This document shows, in pieces, positions 44,921 through 52,794 of a stretch of DNA of 64,000 nucleotides. The stretch covers positions 22,886 through 86,885 of the forward strand of contig JAKSRE010000009.1 of assembly GCA_024403775.1 (NCBI GenBank), in the 5' to 3' direction. Made by a program: the position numbers and the translations under genes. The stretch's first letter is position 1; every line of letters begins with the position of its first letter. The notes under the pieces are model-generated. The model saw nothing but the letters and a program-made list of their open reading frames with translations, was not told where the DNA came from and made no database searches. The DNA comes from Clostridia bacterium (GTDB lineage Bacteria > Bacillota > Clostridia > Saccharofermentanales > Saccharofermentanaceae).

Positions 44921-45403
44921 ATGTCTTCAATTATTCAAGGTGAGAGTATAAAACTTCCAGATGGCATAACTTGTATGCGTGCTACTGAAGAATGGCAGAG
45001 GGCAGGAGCTTACTCTGTAAGAATTCAGGGGATGAATCGTCAGCATAATATATCGCTTCGTGAAGAATTCGATGAACATGATTGTGAAGGTACACGATAT
45101 ATTATTCTCCTTGACGGGACGTACCCAGTTGCAACCTGCAGATTTTACGAGTTGGATTCTTCTACAGCTACAATAGGGCGAGTCGTTGTCCTTCCTGAAT
45201 ATCGCGGCAAAAATCTCGGGCGTATTGTTATAAAGTTTGCTGAGGAATGGATAGCAGAACTTGGATATAAAACGATAGTTGTTGACAGCAGAATTGAAGT
45301 TGTCGATTTTTATAAAAAACTTGGATATCAGTTTGCTGATGGTATGAATAATGTTGCTCGAAATGGTGTTTTTGATTGTATCAAGATGCTTAAACCTTTG
45401 TAA
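44921..45403 (+). CDS. GNAT-family N-acetyltransferase
   Basis: 160 residues. The acetyl-CoA site is visible as GRVVVLPEYRGKNLGRIVIKF (about 87-107) with R-G-K-N-L-G, and the end VVDFYKKLGYQF (about 127-138) is typical of the family. The acceptor is unknown. It starts five bases after the flavodoxin-like gene. Confidence 0.88.
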   Translation: MSSIIQGESIKLPDGITCMRATEEWQRAGAYSVRIQGMNRQHNISLREEFDEHDCEGTRYIILLDGTYPVATCRFYELDSSTATIGRVVVLPEYRGKNLGRIVIKFAEEWIAELGYKTIVVDSRIEVVDFYKKLGYQFADGMNNVARNGVFDCIKMLKPL

Positions 45404-45550
45404 AATAACCATTTCCGATTAAAAAACTGTTAATTCTATTAATAGCGTGTTAGTTTTCACTTAGTTCGCTTGAATAAATCAAACGTTGAAACTTATAATA
45501 TAAAAAAATGTTGCCATTTGTGCGCAGTGTTTCTAGTGAGGAATAGTATA

Positions 45551-46306
45551 GTGAAGAGAACGACGCTTATTGTAGGCTTTTTCTTTGTGATTATTTGTGG
45601 ACTTATGATTGTGTTTTCACCTGATTCTTTGTCCATGATTTTTGTTATAGTTCAATCTCTGCTAATGCTTTTAGGTTATGTTTTTGGAATATATCGAGTT
45701 AGTAGATTCAGTAATGGTTTTAATATAGGAAGACAAACCATAAAACATACACAGGATGAGATTCAGTCTGATGAGGTATGGATTCCTTTATCACGTAATG
45801 AAAGTATATTTCAAAACGATGCATTGGATAAGGATTTTGACGAATATCGTAAGCTTGTAGCCAAGCGTAAGGCTAATCCTAATGCAACTCTTCCAGATAT
45901 TGAAAATGTATTTAATGAAGACAGCATTTCTATAAAGATTTGGAGAGGTGCTATCAACCAGATTCCTGAGACTCTTACAAGTATAGGTATTTTGGGAACA
46001 TTTGTTGGTCTTATCATAGGTGTAGGTAGTATTGGATTTAGTTCTGTAGCAGCTGCAGTAACCAGCTTAAAGACTCTTATTGATGGTATCGAGATAGCGT
46101 TTTATACATCAATTGTAGGTATTATCCTATCCATTTGTTTTAATCTTATTTATAAGTTTTTTTGGAATATTCTTATAAAGGATATGTATTTGTTTGTAGA
46201 TGATTTCCATAAGAATGTAATTCCATCAGAAGAAGAGCAGATGAGGGAACTTCAGAGTAAGTACTATTTAACAATGCTTAGACAGTGTGAGGAACATAAC
46301 GAATAA
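45551..46306 (+). CDS. MotA/TolQ/ExbB/ZorA-like proton-channel subunit
   Basis: 251 residues from the GTG at 45551, eight bases after GTGAGGA; an in-frame TTG at 45470 lacks a binding site. Two membrane segments near the N-terminus (about 5-24, 28-46), a cytoplasmic region (about 50-135) and two more (about 138-165, 184-212). The second pair carries the family core: IPETLTSIGILGTFVGLIIG and LIDGIEIAFYTSIVGIILSI. In this family the subunit surrounds a MotB/ExbD-type partner and turns or moves as protons pass. The partner is encoded directly after it (TAAATG, no gap). A short helical C-terminus faces the cytoplasm. No flagellar, Tol or TonB genes are near. Confidence 0.85.
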   Translation: MKRTTLIVGFFFVIICGLMIVFSPDSLSMIFVIVQSLLMLLGYVFGIYRVSRFSNGFNIGRQTIKHTQDEIQSDEVWIPLSRNESIFQNDALDKDFDEYRKLVAKRKANPNATLPDIENVFNEDSISIKIWRGAINQIPETLTSIGILGTFVGLIIGVGSIGFSSVAAAVTSLKTLIDGIEIAFYTSIVGIILSICFNLIYKFFWNILIKDMYLFVDDFHKNVIPSEEEQMRELQSKYYLTMLRQCEEHNE

Positions 46307-47956
46307 ATGAAGCGTAAGTTACAGCAGACAGAACCAGTATCATACTGGAAATCAATGGTTGATGCGATTACCACTCTGATGATGGTAATCCTTCTTGTTC
46401 TTATGTTTTTTTTACTTAATTTTCTTACCAATAATTCTGAGACAGAAGAGACAAAAGAAGAAGGTTATCAAAATGCAGGCTTTGCTTTTGAAGACAGAGA
46501 TGGTTACTTAACTCCTACACCAACTTTGACTCCTACACCGATTCCTGAGATTGATTATGACGATAATAATGGTGGCGGAGGCGGCTCAGAAGAAGCAGTT
46601 CCAACAACAGAAATACTTCCTGAGATTACTCCTGGTGAAGGCGAAGTTGGTGGTGACAGAGCTGCTGTTTATGCTGTAATGGTTGACGAAGAGACTGGTA
46701 AGGAAATAGAGATTTCTGGTGTAGTATTTGAGCTTTATGCGGGTAATGATAATAAGCAGATTCTATCAACACATTATCCTGAATTAGTAACTTATTCATC
46801 CTTTGAGACAACTGAGGATGGCGGTTTCTATCTTCCTGAGAAAATTCGTTTTGATACATATTACTTTAGACAGGTTACCGAACTATCTGGCTATGATTAC
46901 ACTGGTGATATTAGATTTGAAGTGGATGAGGCACATGAGTGGGAAGATGCTCTTGTTGTAAATATTCCATTTGGTCCTTCCCGCAACAGATTACAGATTC
47001 AGTTTAATGATAAGGATACAGGACTTCCATTAATGGGTAAGTTTAATGTAGTTGCAAATGGTGATGTAACTACTGATGATGGATCGATTAGATACTATGA
47101 TGGTGAGATAGTTGATGTTATATCATGTGATTCATCTGGTTATGGAGTTAGTGGAGAGCTCTATCTGGGAGATTATTTGTTACAACCTATAGATTTACCT
47201 ACGGGATATGCTGCGCCAGAGTTGTTTTCACGTGAAGTTACTTTGCCTAGAAGAACTGAACCAGGTGGATTAGCTCCATTGACAGTTCTTAATTCAGAGA
47301 AGACATCAGTAAGAGTATATGTTCATGATGAATTAAATCAGGCTACAGCTATTAGTGGACTTACTTATTCATTAACAAAGGTTGGAGAAGAATCAGATGT
47401 AAGAACTTTTGTAACCAACGAGACTGGATATTTTGAACTTTTGGATTTGGACAAAAATTCATCATATATTCTAAAGGCAACAAATAGCATTGATGGATAT
47501 ATTATGGATTTGGAATCGCATGAGTTCAGTGTTGATGGATTGGGAAATATAAATGGATCTTCTATTTATGAAATGAATCTGTTTAATCGCATGCTTCGCG
47601 TTGAGATTAATGTAATTGACAGAATAACACGTAAGTCAATTACTGGACAGGTTGTCACAATTGTTGATTCTGAAGGAAATAGTGTAGAATCCTGGGTATC
47701 TGACTCGAAGCCTCATACTATTAACGGATTAGAAGAAGGCATATATAATGTTCTGGTCGATGACAAAAATATTGATATGACATTCAGAGTAGATAACACT
47801 GAAGCAGTACAAAAATTCAGTACAACTATAATGACTGACAGAAGTTATAACATTTTGTCTATAATACTGTGTATAATAGTTGTAGTATTGCTTATTTTGA
47901 TTTTGGTTATGATAAGAATGTTAAAGAAGCGCAGGAGGAAGAAGGTAAATGGCTAA
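46307..47956 (+). CDS. MotB-like stator subunit carrying Cna-B/SpaA-like surface domains
   Basis: 549 residues. A short cytoplasmic tail leads to one membrane helix, WKSMVDAITTLMMVILLVLM (about 14-33), with Asp19 at the position of the proton-binding Asp of MotB/ExbD/ZorB. A Thr/Pro repeat and Gly run (about 66-95) follow, then about four beta-sandwich repeats of Cna-B/SpaA type (about 130-235, 238-332, 335-430, 432-510), each opening like RVYVHDELNQATAISGL and containing a GYF or GYD element. A second membrane helix (about 517-540) and RRRKK end the chain. There is no OmpA/peptidoglycan-binding domain and no LPXTG. Coupled on both sides: zero gap to the channel gene and eight-base overlap with the kinase gene. 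Confidence 0.8.
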   Translation: MKRKLQQTEPVSYWKSMVDAITTLMMVILLVLMFFLLNFLTNNSETEETKEEGYQNAGFAFEDRDGYLTPTPTLTPTPIPEIDYDDNNGGGGGSEEAVPTTEILPEITPGEGEVGGDRAAVYAVMVDEETGKEIEISGVVFELYAGNDNKQILSTHYPELVTYSSFETTEDGGFYLPEKIRFDTYYFRQVTELSGYDYTGDIRFEVDEAHEWEDALVVNIPFGPSRNRLQIQFNDKDTGLPLMGKFNVVANGDVTTDDGSIRYYDGEIVDVISCDSSGYGVSGELYLGDYLLQPIDLPTGYAAPELFSREVTLPRRTEPGGLAPLTVLNSEKTSVRVYVHDELNQATAISGLTYSLTKVGEESDVRTFVTNETGYFELLDLDKNSSYILKATNSIDGYIMDLESHEFSVDGLGNINGSSIYEMNLFNRMLRVEINVIDRITRKSITGQVVTIVDSEGNSVESWVSDSKPHTINGLEEGIYNVLVDDKNIDMTFRVDNTEAVQKFSTTIMTDRSYNILSIILCIIVVVLLILILVMIRMLKKRRRKKVNG

Positions 47957-49535
47957 TGAGAATTCTAGCACGAATAATGAACAGGTTATTCGCCTAGACG
48001 ACATTTTCTATATTATCATGAAGCACCTTAAGACAATAATAGGAAGTATGATTATTGGTCTTGTTGTTGGTGTGCTTGTTAGTTTTGCGCTTTTTGTAAA
48101 GGGAATAGCTCAGGTTGAATATCATGTAACAGCTTCAATTGCTGTTACTTCAACAGATGCTAACGGATTATATAGTGCTAATTCTACTAATCCAAATGCC
48201 GCTGATATTCATCTTGCTGAAGATATAACTGATGCTGTAATTTATGTTTGTAGAAGTGATGTTACACTTAATGCTGCAGCAGAGAAATTACAATTAATTG
48301 GTGTTACTGCAGATGATATAAGACCACATCTTTCTATGTCTCAATATGAAGGTACTCAGATTATTGAGATGAAGCTTACCTGGGAGAATGAAGAAGAAGG
48401 TAAACTGATTTTGGAAGCAATAACAGATGTAGTTCCAGATATATTAATTGATACACTTAAAATAGGTAACGTGTCTGTTGTTAATCCACCTAAGGTTAAG
48501 TCTGATGCAGCAAGCTTTATAAATATAAAGGTAGTTGCTATCTGCACAATCCTGGGTGCTTTTGCCTGTGCTGGATTTTATTTATTAAAGTTTTTTATTC
48601 ATCCTACATATTTACATTCTGAAGATATTAAAGAGAACTATAATCTTGATATTCTTGGTAAGATTCCAAGAGATAAAGAATATTTTTCTAATAAGATTAA
48701 TAGTTCTTCAAATAACAGTTATTCAGTAGTTCAGGAAAATTTCTCTGCATGTGCTCAGGTTTTACTATATAGACTTAAAGATGTAGATAATGTCTGTGTG
48801 TATCTGACTTCTGCAGCTTCTCAGGAAGGTAAGAGTACAGTTGCAGCAAATCTTGCTTATGCATTGGCTGATCTGGGTTTTAAAACATTACTTTTGGATA
48901 TGGATATAAGAATACCATCTCTTGCAAGTAAGTTTATTTATGATAGAGATGATAAGCATACAATGAATGCTGTTTATCGTGGTGAAGTTGAATTTAATGA
49001 TGCTGTTATCAGTATAAACAGTGATTTGGATATTCTCCCAACCAAGCTTGAAGATACCAGAATTCGTATCGACAATAAAATGATTGAGATTATTAGTACA
49101 GCTAAATCTAATTATGATTTTGTTATCATGGATACATCGCCTGTAGGTCAGGTAGCTGATTCAATGAAGCTTAATCAGGTTGCTGACTGTGCTATATTCG
49201 TTGTTCGTCAGGATATGGTATGGGTAAATACTATTACCGATAGCCTTGACCGACTTAAAAAGAGTGGTGTTACTCTTCTTGGTGTAATTATGAATGATAC
49301 CAAGGGTGGTTCTACTGACTACTATTATAGTGATTATGAGAATCATTATGCAGAAGTACAGCCAAATAAACAGAAGAAGAATGTAAAGAAACATTCTGAA
49401 CATGTAAGTGTTGAAGAAGAAATACTTAATAAACGTAAGGCTAAAGCTAATATTTCAGAAACCAACATTGAAGAATTAGCAGTGGCTGGAGATAAAGCGG
49501 CTGATGATGATATCAGTTCAAATACTGTCGAATAA
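47949..49535 (+). CDS. Fused polysaccharide co-polymerase and BY-kinase (CpsC-CpsD type)
   Basis: 528 residues. The Wzz/CpsC part has membrane segments at about 30-52 and 184-205 with an extracellular loop between. The tyrosine autokinase part has Walker A TSAASQEGKST (about 280-290), Walker A' LLLDMDIR (about 314-321) and Walker B YDFVIMDTSPVG (about 380-391). A C-terminal tyrosine cluster, STDYYYSDYENHY (about 457-469), is the usual phosphorylation tail. These proteins set polysaccharide chain length and export by cycles of phosphorylation. In most Firmicutes the two halves are separate proteins; here they are fused as in proteobacterial Wzc. Last gene of the operon with the stator-like pair. 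Confidence 0.92.
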   Translation: MANENSSTNNEQVIRLDDIFYIIMKHLKTIIGSMIIGLVVGVLVSFALFVKGIAQVEYHVTASIAVTSTDANGLYSANSTNPNAADIHLAEDITDAVIYVCRSDVTLNAAAEKLQLIGVTADDIRPHLSMSQYEGTQIIEMKLTWENEEEGKLILEAITDVVPDILIDTLKIGNVSVVNPPKVKSDAASFINIKVVAICTILGAFACAGFYLLKFFIHPTYLHSEDIKENYNLDILGKIPRDKEYFSNKINSSSNNSYSVVQENFSACAQVLLYRLKDVDNVCVYLTSAASQEGKSTVAANLAYALADLGFKTLLLDMDIRIPSLASKFIYDRDDKHTMNAVYRGEVEFNDAVISINSDLDILPTKLEDTRIRIDNKMIEIISTAKSNYDFVIMDTSPVGQVADSMKLNQVADCAIFVVRQDMVWVNTITDSLDRLKKSGVTLLGVIMNDTKGGSTDYYYSDYENHYAEVQPNKQKKNVKKHSEHVSVEEEILNKRKAKANISETNIEELAVAGDKAADDDISSNTVE

Positions 49536-49637
49536 AACCTGTTTTTTATAAAATAAAATTTTTAAGAATTAATAAATGAATACACCGTTAACTTTATGTA
49601 ACTAATCGTTAGATTTGTCCATATTATTTTATAATTG

Positions 49638-49646
49638 TGCTAATAT
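49638..49646 (+). promoter_or_regulatory. Extended -10 promoter of the polysaccharide operon
   Basis: TGCTAATAT at 49638-49646, with TTGTCC 20 bases upstream, before the leader peptide. Weak but well placed. Confidence 0.45.
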
Positions 49647-49683
49647 AACCATATTATTAGGGTTATAGAAATGAGGAAATAAT

Positions 49684-49785
49684 ATGGATTATGTAAGTGA
49701 TAATAATCATATTGTTGATGTTATGTATGACTGGGCAATAGAGCCCGCTTGTTTTATTTGTGTGAATAATAACTCACAAAGTTGA
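49684..49785 (+). CDS. Leader peptide of the polysaccharide operon
   Basis: A 33-residue frame, MDYVSDNNHIVDVMYDWAIE followed by PACFICVNNNSQS, preceded by GAGGAAATA at a proper distance. The TGA at 49783-49785 lies at the end of the 5' arm of the terminator hairpin that follows. It has no run of one amino acid as in classical biosynthetic leaders; Trp, two Cys and three Asn stand near the end. A ribosome that reaches the stop would cover the 5' arm and so prevent the hairpin. Coding status is inferred from start, binding site and position. Confidence 0.6.
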   Translation: MDYVSDNNHIVDVMYDWAIEPACFICVNNNSQS

Positions 49786-49812
49786 TTTATGTCGACTTTG
49801 TGAGTTTTTTGG
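49771..49812 (+). terminator. Attenuator terminator before the polysaccharide operon
   Basis: AACTCACAAAGTTGA (49771-49785) pairs with TCGACTTTGTGAGTT (49792-49806), 15 bp with one G-U pair, loop TTTATG, then more T. It lies between the promoter and the first biosynthesis gene, only 15 bases before the start codon at 49828, so it must be passed for the operon to be read. Confidence 0.85.
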
Positions 49813-49827
49813 TTAAGGGTGAAGATT

Positions 49828-51831
49828 ATGGCTGATACAAAAGTGACGAATAAGCGTAATATTGATCGTAAATTAAGAAAATGGGAAGTGGCATCATTCT
49901 TCTTTGGTTTATATGATGTCCTTACCATAATACTTTCTTATTTTCTTGCATTATTTCTTAGATATGGCTGTCATATAAGTGATATACCAGTAGAGCAATT
50001 GGAATGTTTTAGTTATACAATGCACATTCATGTTGTGTTTACAGTCATAGTATATTTCTTATTAAAACTGTATAGTTCTGTGTGGGAATTCGTTGGCGTT
50101 TTTGAAATGGCCAGAATTCTTGTGGCTAACGTAATAACATTTTTCTCGCATTTTGTAGTAACGATATTTGTATGTGCTGTATTTATTGAGAATGTTCCTG
50201 ATGGAAGAATGCCAATTGCATATTATCTATATGGAGCCATGATGCAGTTCTTGTTTGCGATAAGTGCACGTCTTGGGTATCGCTATTTCTTAATTCTTAA
50301 AAAGCGCAACCAGATTGATGTTAAGATTTGTAAGCACATCCTTATTTATGGAGCTGGTGATGCAGGAAAAACTATTGCCAGAGAGATTATGAATACTCCT
50401 AAACTAAATGAGAGAGTAGTAGCTTTTATTGATGATGATAACAACAAGTGGGGTGGATATATTTCTGGTGTTCCTGTAAGAGGTGGTAGAGAGGATTTAT
50501 TCAGAGTTGTTAAGCAATATAAGATCGAGAAGATTTACGTAGCAATCCCAAGTATATCTAATTCACAGCGTAAGGAAATACTTAATCTTTGTGCTGCAAC
50601 TGAATGTGAACTTCTCAATCTTCCAAGTACTTATCAGATTAGTACTAAAGAGATAACAGTATCAAAGATGAAGGAAGTATCTATTGAAGATTTGTTGGGA
50701 AGAGACACGATTAAAGTTAATAATGAAGAGATTGGAAGATTCCTCGAAGGTAAAGTTGTACTAATCACAGGAGCTGGTGGCTCTATTGGTTCAGAATTAA
50801 GCCGTCAGGTAGCCGCTAATAATCCTAAGAAACTGGTACTTTTTGACATATATGAGAATGGTGTCTATGACGTTCAGCTTGAACTTAGAAAGAAATATCC
50901 TAATCTTGATTTAATAGTTCTTATTGGTTCGGTTAGAGACACAAGAAGAATTTTCCAGGTATTTGAAGAATACAGACCACAGATTGTATATCATGCAGCA
51001 GCTCATAAGCATGTTCCTTTGATGGAAGATTCACCATGTGAATCAATCAAAAATAATTCAATTGGAACATATAAAACTGCATTTGCAGCAATGCTCTATG
51101 GTACAGAAAGATTTGTACTTATTAGTACCGATAAGGCAGTAAATCCAACAAATATCATGGGTGCTTCAAAGAGACTTTGTGAGATGGTAATTCAGACATT
51201 TGATGCAAAGATTAAAGCAGGTAAGGCCTACACATTGCCACTTCTTTTTACTCATTGGCTTGAAGACGATCTAAGTGAACAGAGTATGGTTGATATTCTT
51301 GGAAGTGTTAAGACTGAGTTTGTAGCAGTTCGCTTTGGTAATGTTCTTGGATCTAACGGATCAGTAATACCAATTTTTAAGCGTCAGATTGACGAAGGTG
51401 GTCCTGTTACAGTAACACATCCTGATATTATTAGATACTTTATGACAATCCCAGAGGCAGTAAGTCTTGTTCTTCAGGCTGGTACCTATGCACATGGTGG
51501 TGAGATATTTGTTCTTGATATGGGTGAACCAATGAAGATTGATACATTGGCTCGTAACTTGATCAGATTGTCAGGATATGTTCCAGATGAAGATATAAAG
51601 ATTGAATATACTGGTCTTCGTCCTGGTGAGAAATTATATGAAGAGAAACTTATGGATGAGGAAGGTATGGAGAAAACTGATAATAATCTTATCCATATCG
51701 GTAAGCCACTTGAATTTGATCACGATGTATTCCTTGAGAACTTAGATGAACTTAACAGAGTAGCTTATAAGAATACAGAAGAGATTAAAGCATATGTAGC
51801 AAAGTTTGTACAAACTTATCATCCAAATTAA
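49828..51831 (+). CDS. PglF-like membrane nucleotide-sugar 4,6-dehydratase
   Basis: 667 residues from the ATG at 49828, preceded by AAGGGTG. Four membrane segments (about 24-45, 62-82, 92-118, 124-145), a first Rossmann domain (LIYGAGDAGKTIAREIM, about 171) and a second one with VVLITGAGGSIGSELSRQV (about 310). The catalytic part reads STDKAVNPTNIMGASKRLCE: the TDK and MxxxK arrangement is that of UDP-GlcNAc 4,6-dehydratases (inverting FlaA1 or retaining PglF type). An insert of about 30 residues lies before FVAVRFGNVLGSNGSVIP. It would make the 4-keto-6-deoxy sugar for the aminotransferase encoded two genes on. Confidence 0.92.
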   Translation: MADTKVTNKRNIDRKLRKWEVASFFFGLYDVLTIILSYFLALFLRYGCHISDIPVEQLECFSYTMHIHVVFTVIVYFLLKLYSSVWEFVGVFEMARILVANVITFFSHFVVTIFVCAVFIENVPDGRMPIAYYLYGAMMQFLFAISARLGYRYFLILKKRNQIDVKICKHILIYGAGDAGKTIAREIMNTPKLNERVVAFIDDDNNKWGGYISGVPVRGGREDLFRVVKQYKIEKIYVAIPSISNSQRKEILNLCAATECELLNLPSTYQISTKEITVSKMKEVSIEDLLGRDTIKVNNEEIGRFLEGKVVLITGAGGSIGSELSRQVAANNPKKLVLFDIYENGVYDVQLELRKKYPNLDLIVLIGSVRDTRRIFQVFEEYRPQIVYHAAAHKHVPLMEDSPCESIKNNSIGTYKTAFAAMLYGTERFVLISTDKAVNPTNIMGASKRLCEMVIQTFDAKIKAGKAYTLPLLFTHWLEDDLSEQSMVDILGSVKTEFVAVRFGNVLGSNGSVIPIFKRQIDEGGPVTVTHPDIIRYFMTIPEAVSLVLQAGTYAHGGEIFVLDMGEPMKIDTLARNLIRLSGYVPDEDIKIEYTGLRPGEKLYEEKLMDEEGMEKTDNNLIHIGKPLEFDHDVFLENLDELNRVAYKNTEEIKAYVAKFVQTYHPN

Positions 51832-51856
51832 GTAAAATACGGGAGTGAAATAAGTA

Positions 51857-52789
51857 GTGAAGGAAAGTATTAAGAAAAAGGAACTTATATTATTGGGATT
51901 CTTTGGACTGTATTTTGCAGCACTACTTTGGCTTACTTTGTTATCGCGAGAAAGAGCTACTTCAACTTCAGTGTTGCCACCTTTCTGGTCGTATGTTGAG
52001 ATTTTTAAGGGTAATCTAAGATCTCTGTACTATGTTGTAGCTAATGTATTATTATTTGTTCCTTTCGGTTTTTTTGTAGCCAAATATCTTGGTAAATCAA
52101 TAAAAAGAGTGTTGATTTTTGGATTATTTACTTCGGCATTAATTGAATTTATTCAGTTAGGATTAAAGCTTGGTTCTTTTGAAGTTGATGATCTTGTACA
52201 TAATACTCTTGGGGCAGTAATTGGTTTAGGGTTATTTCATTTCTTATCTAGAAAAAAGATTTTCTGTCAATCTGTACTAACTGCTTTAAAGACAATCGTA
52301 TTGATTGTCTCATGTTTGGTTTTCTGCTTGTTGCCAATTGGGTTTAAGTGTATGAATAGTGCTCATATGCAAAAGTGTGCAGAAAAGAAATTCTCACCTG
52401 CTGGTAAACAGAATTTACTGGTATTAAATGGTGAATGGGGATTTGTAGGTAATTCTAGAGTTTTTGTTTACTATTCATTAGATGGCAATGTTCATATTAC
52501 AGGTTCTTCTGATATCAGGGCTTGGAAGAAGATTGGTGAGATTGAACTTGAGCCAGGTGAGTATTATGTATCAGGTTTATCTGGTGTGGAAAGTCAATCT
52601 TTTACTCTGGAGTTTGAAGTATATGATGTTGAACAACAGAATTTTTATGATGTTACTTCAGAAATAGGTGCGGTTAGTGAGGATACTTTTGTATTAGAGA
52701 AAAGAACCAAGATTAATGTATATGTAGGAGTATACCCGAATAGTACTAATTCTGTGACGGCGTCGCCAATAATATGTGAAGCGAGGTAA
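51857..52789 (+). CDS. VanZ-like membrane protein with extra extracellular domain
   Basis: 310 residues from the GTG at 51857, after GGGAGTG. The VanZ part (about 8-130) has four membrane segments, with NVLLFVPFGFF and the conserved FEVDDLVHNTLGAVIG. One more membrane segment (about 138-158) leads to a C-terminal extracellular beta-rich domain (about 165-310) that is not part of usual VanZ. VanZ proteins raise resistance to teicoplanin or to lipoglycopeptides by unknown means; in this operon a glycan role is more likely. Confidence 0.82.
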   Translation: MKESIKKKELILLGFFGLYFAALLWLTLLSRERATSTSVLPPFWSYVEIFKGNLRSLYYVVANVLLFVPFGFFVAKYLGKSIKRVLIFGLFTSALIEFIQLGLKLGSFEVDDLVHNTLGAVIGLGLFHFLSRKKIFCQSVLTALKTIVLIVSCLVFCLLPIGFKCMNSAHMQKCAEKKFSPAGKQNLLVLNGEWGFVGNSRVFVYYSLDGNVHITGSSDIRAWKKIGEIELEPGEYYVSGLSGVESQSFTLEFEVYDVEQQNFYDVTSEIGAVSEDTFVLEKRTKINVYVGVYPNSTNSVTASPIICEAR

Positions 52790-52794
52790 TTTTT

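Noticed and set aside
45551..47956. Reading the channel pair as a Zorya anti-phage system
   Set aside because: The channel subunit resembles ZorA as well, but there is no OmpA-like ZorB domain and no ZorC/ZorD/ZorE gene; the neighbours are polysaccharide genes.
45551..47956. Reading the channel pair as a flagellar stator
   Set aside because: No flagellar gene is in the window, and the MotB-like protein lacks the peptidoglycan-binding domain that anchors a stator.
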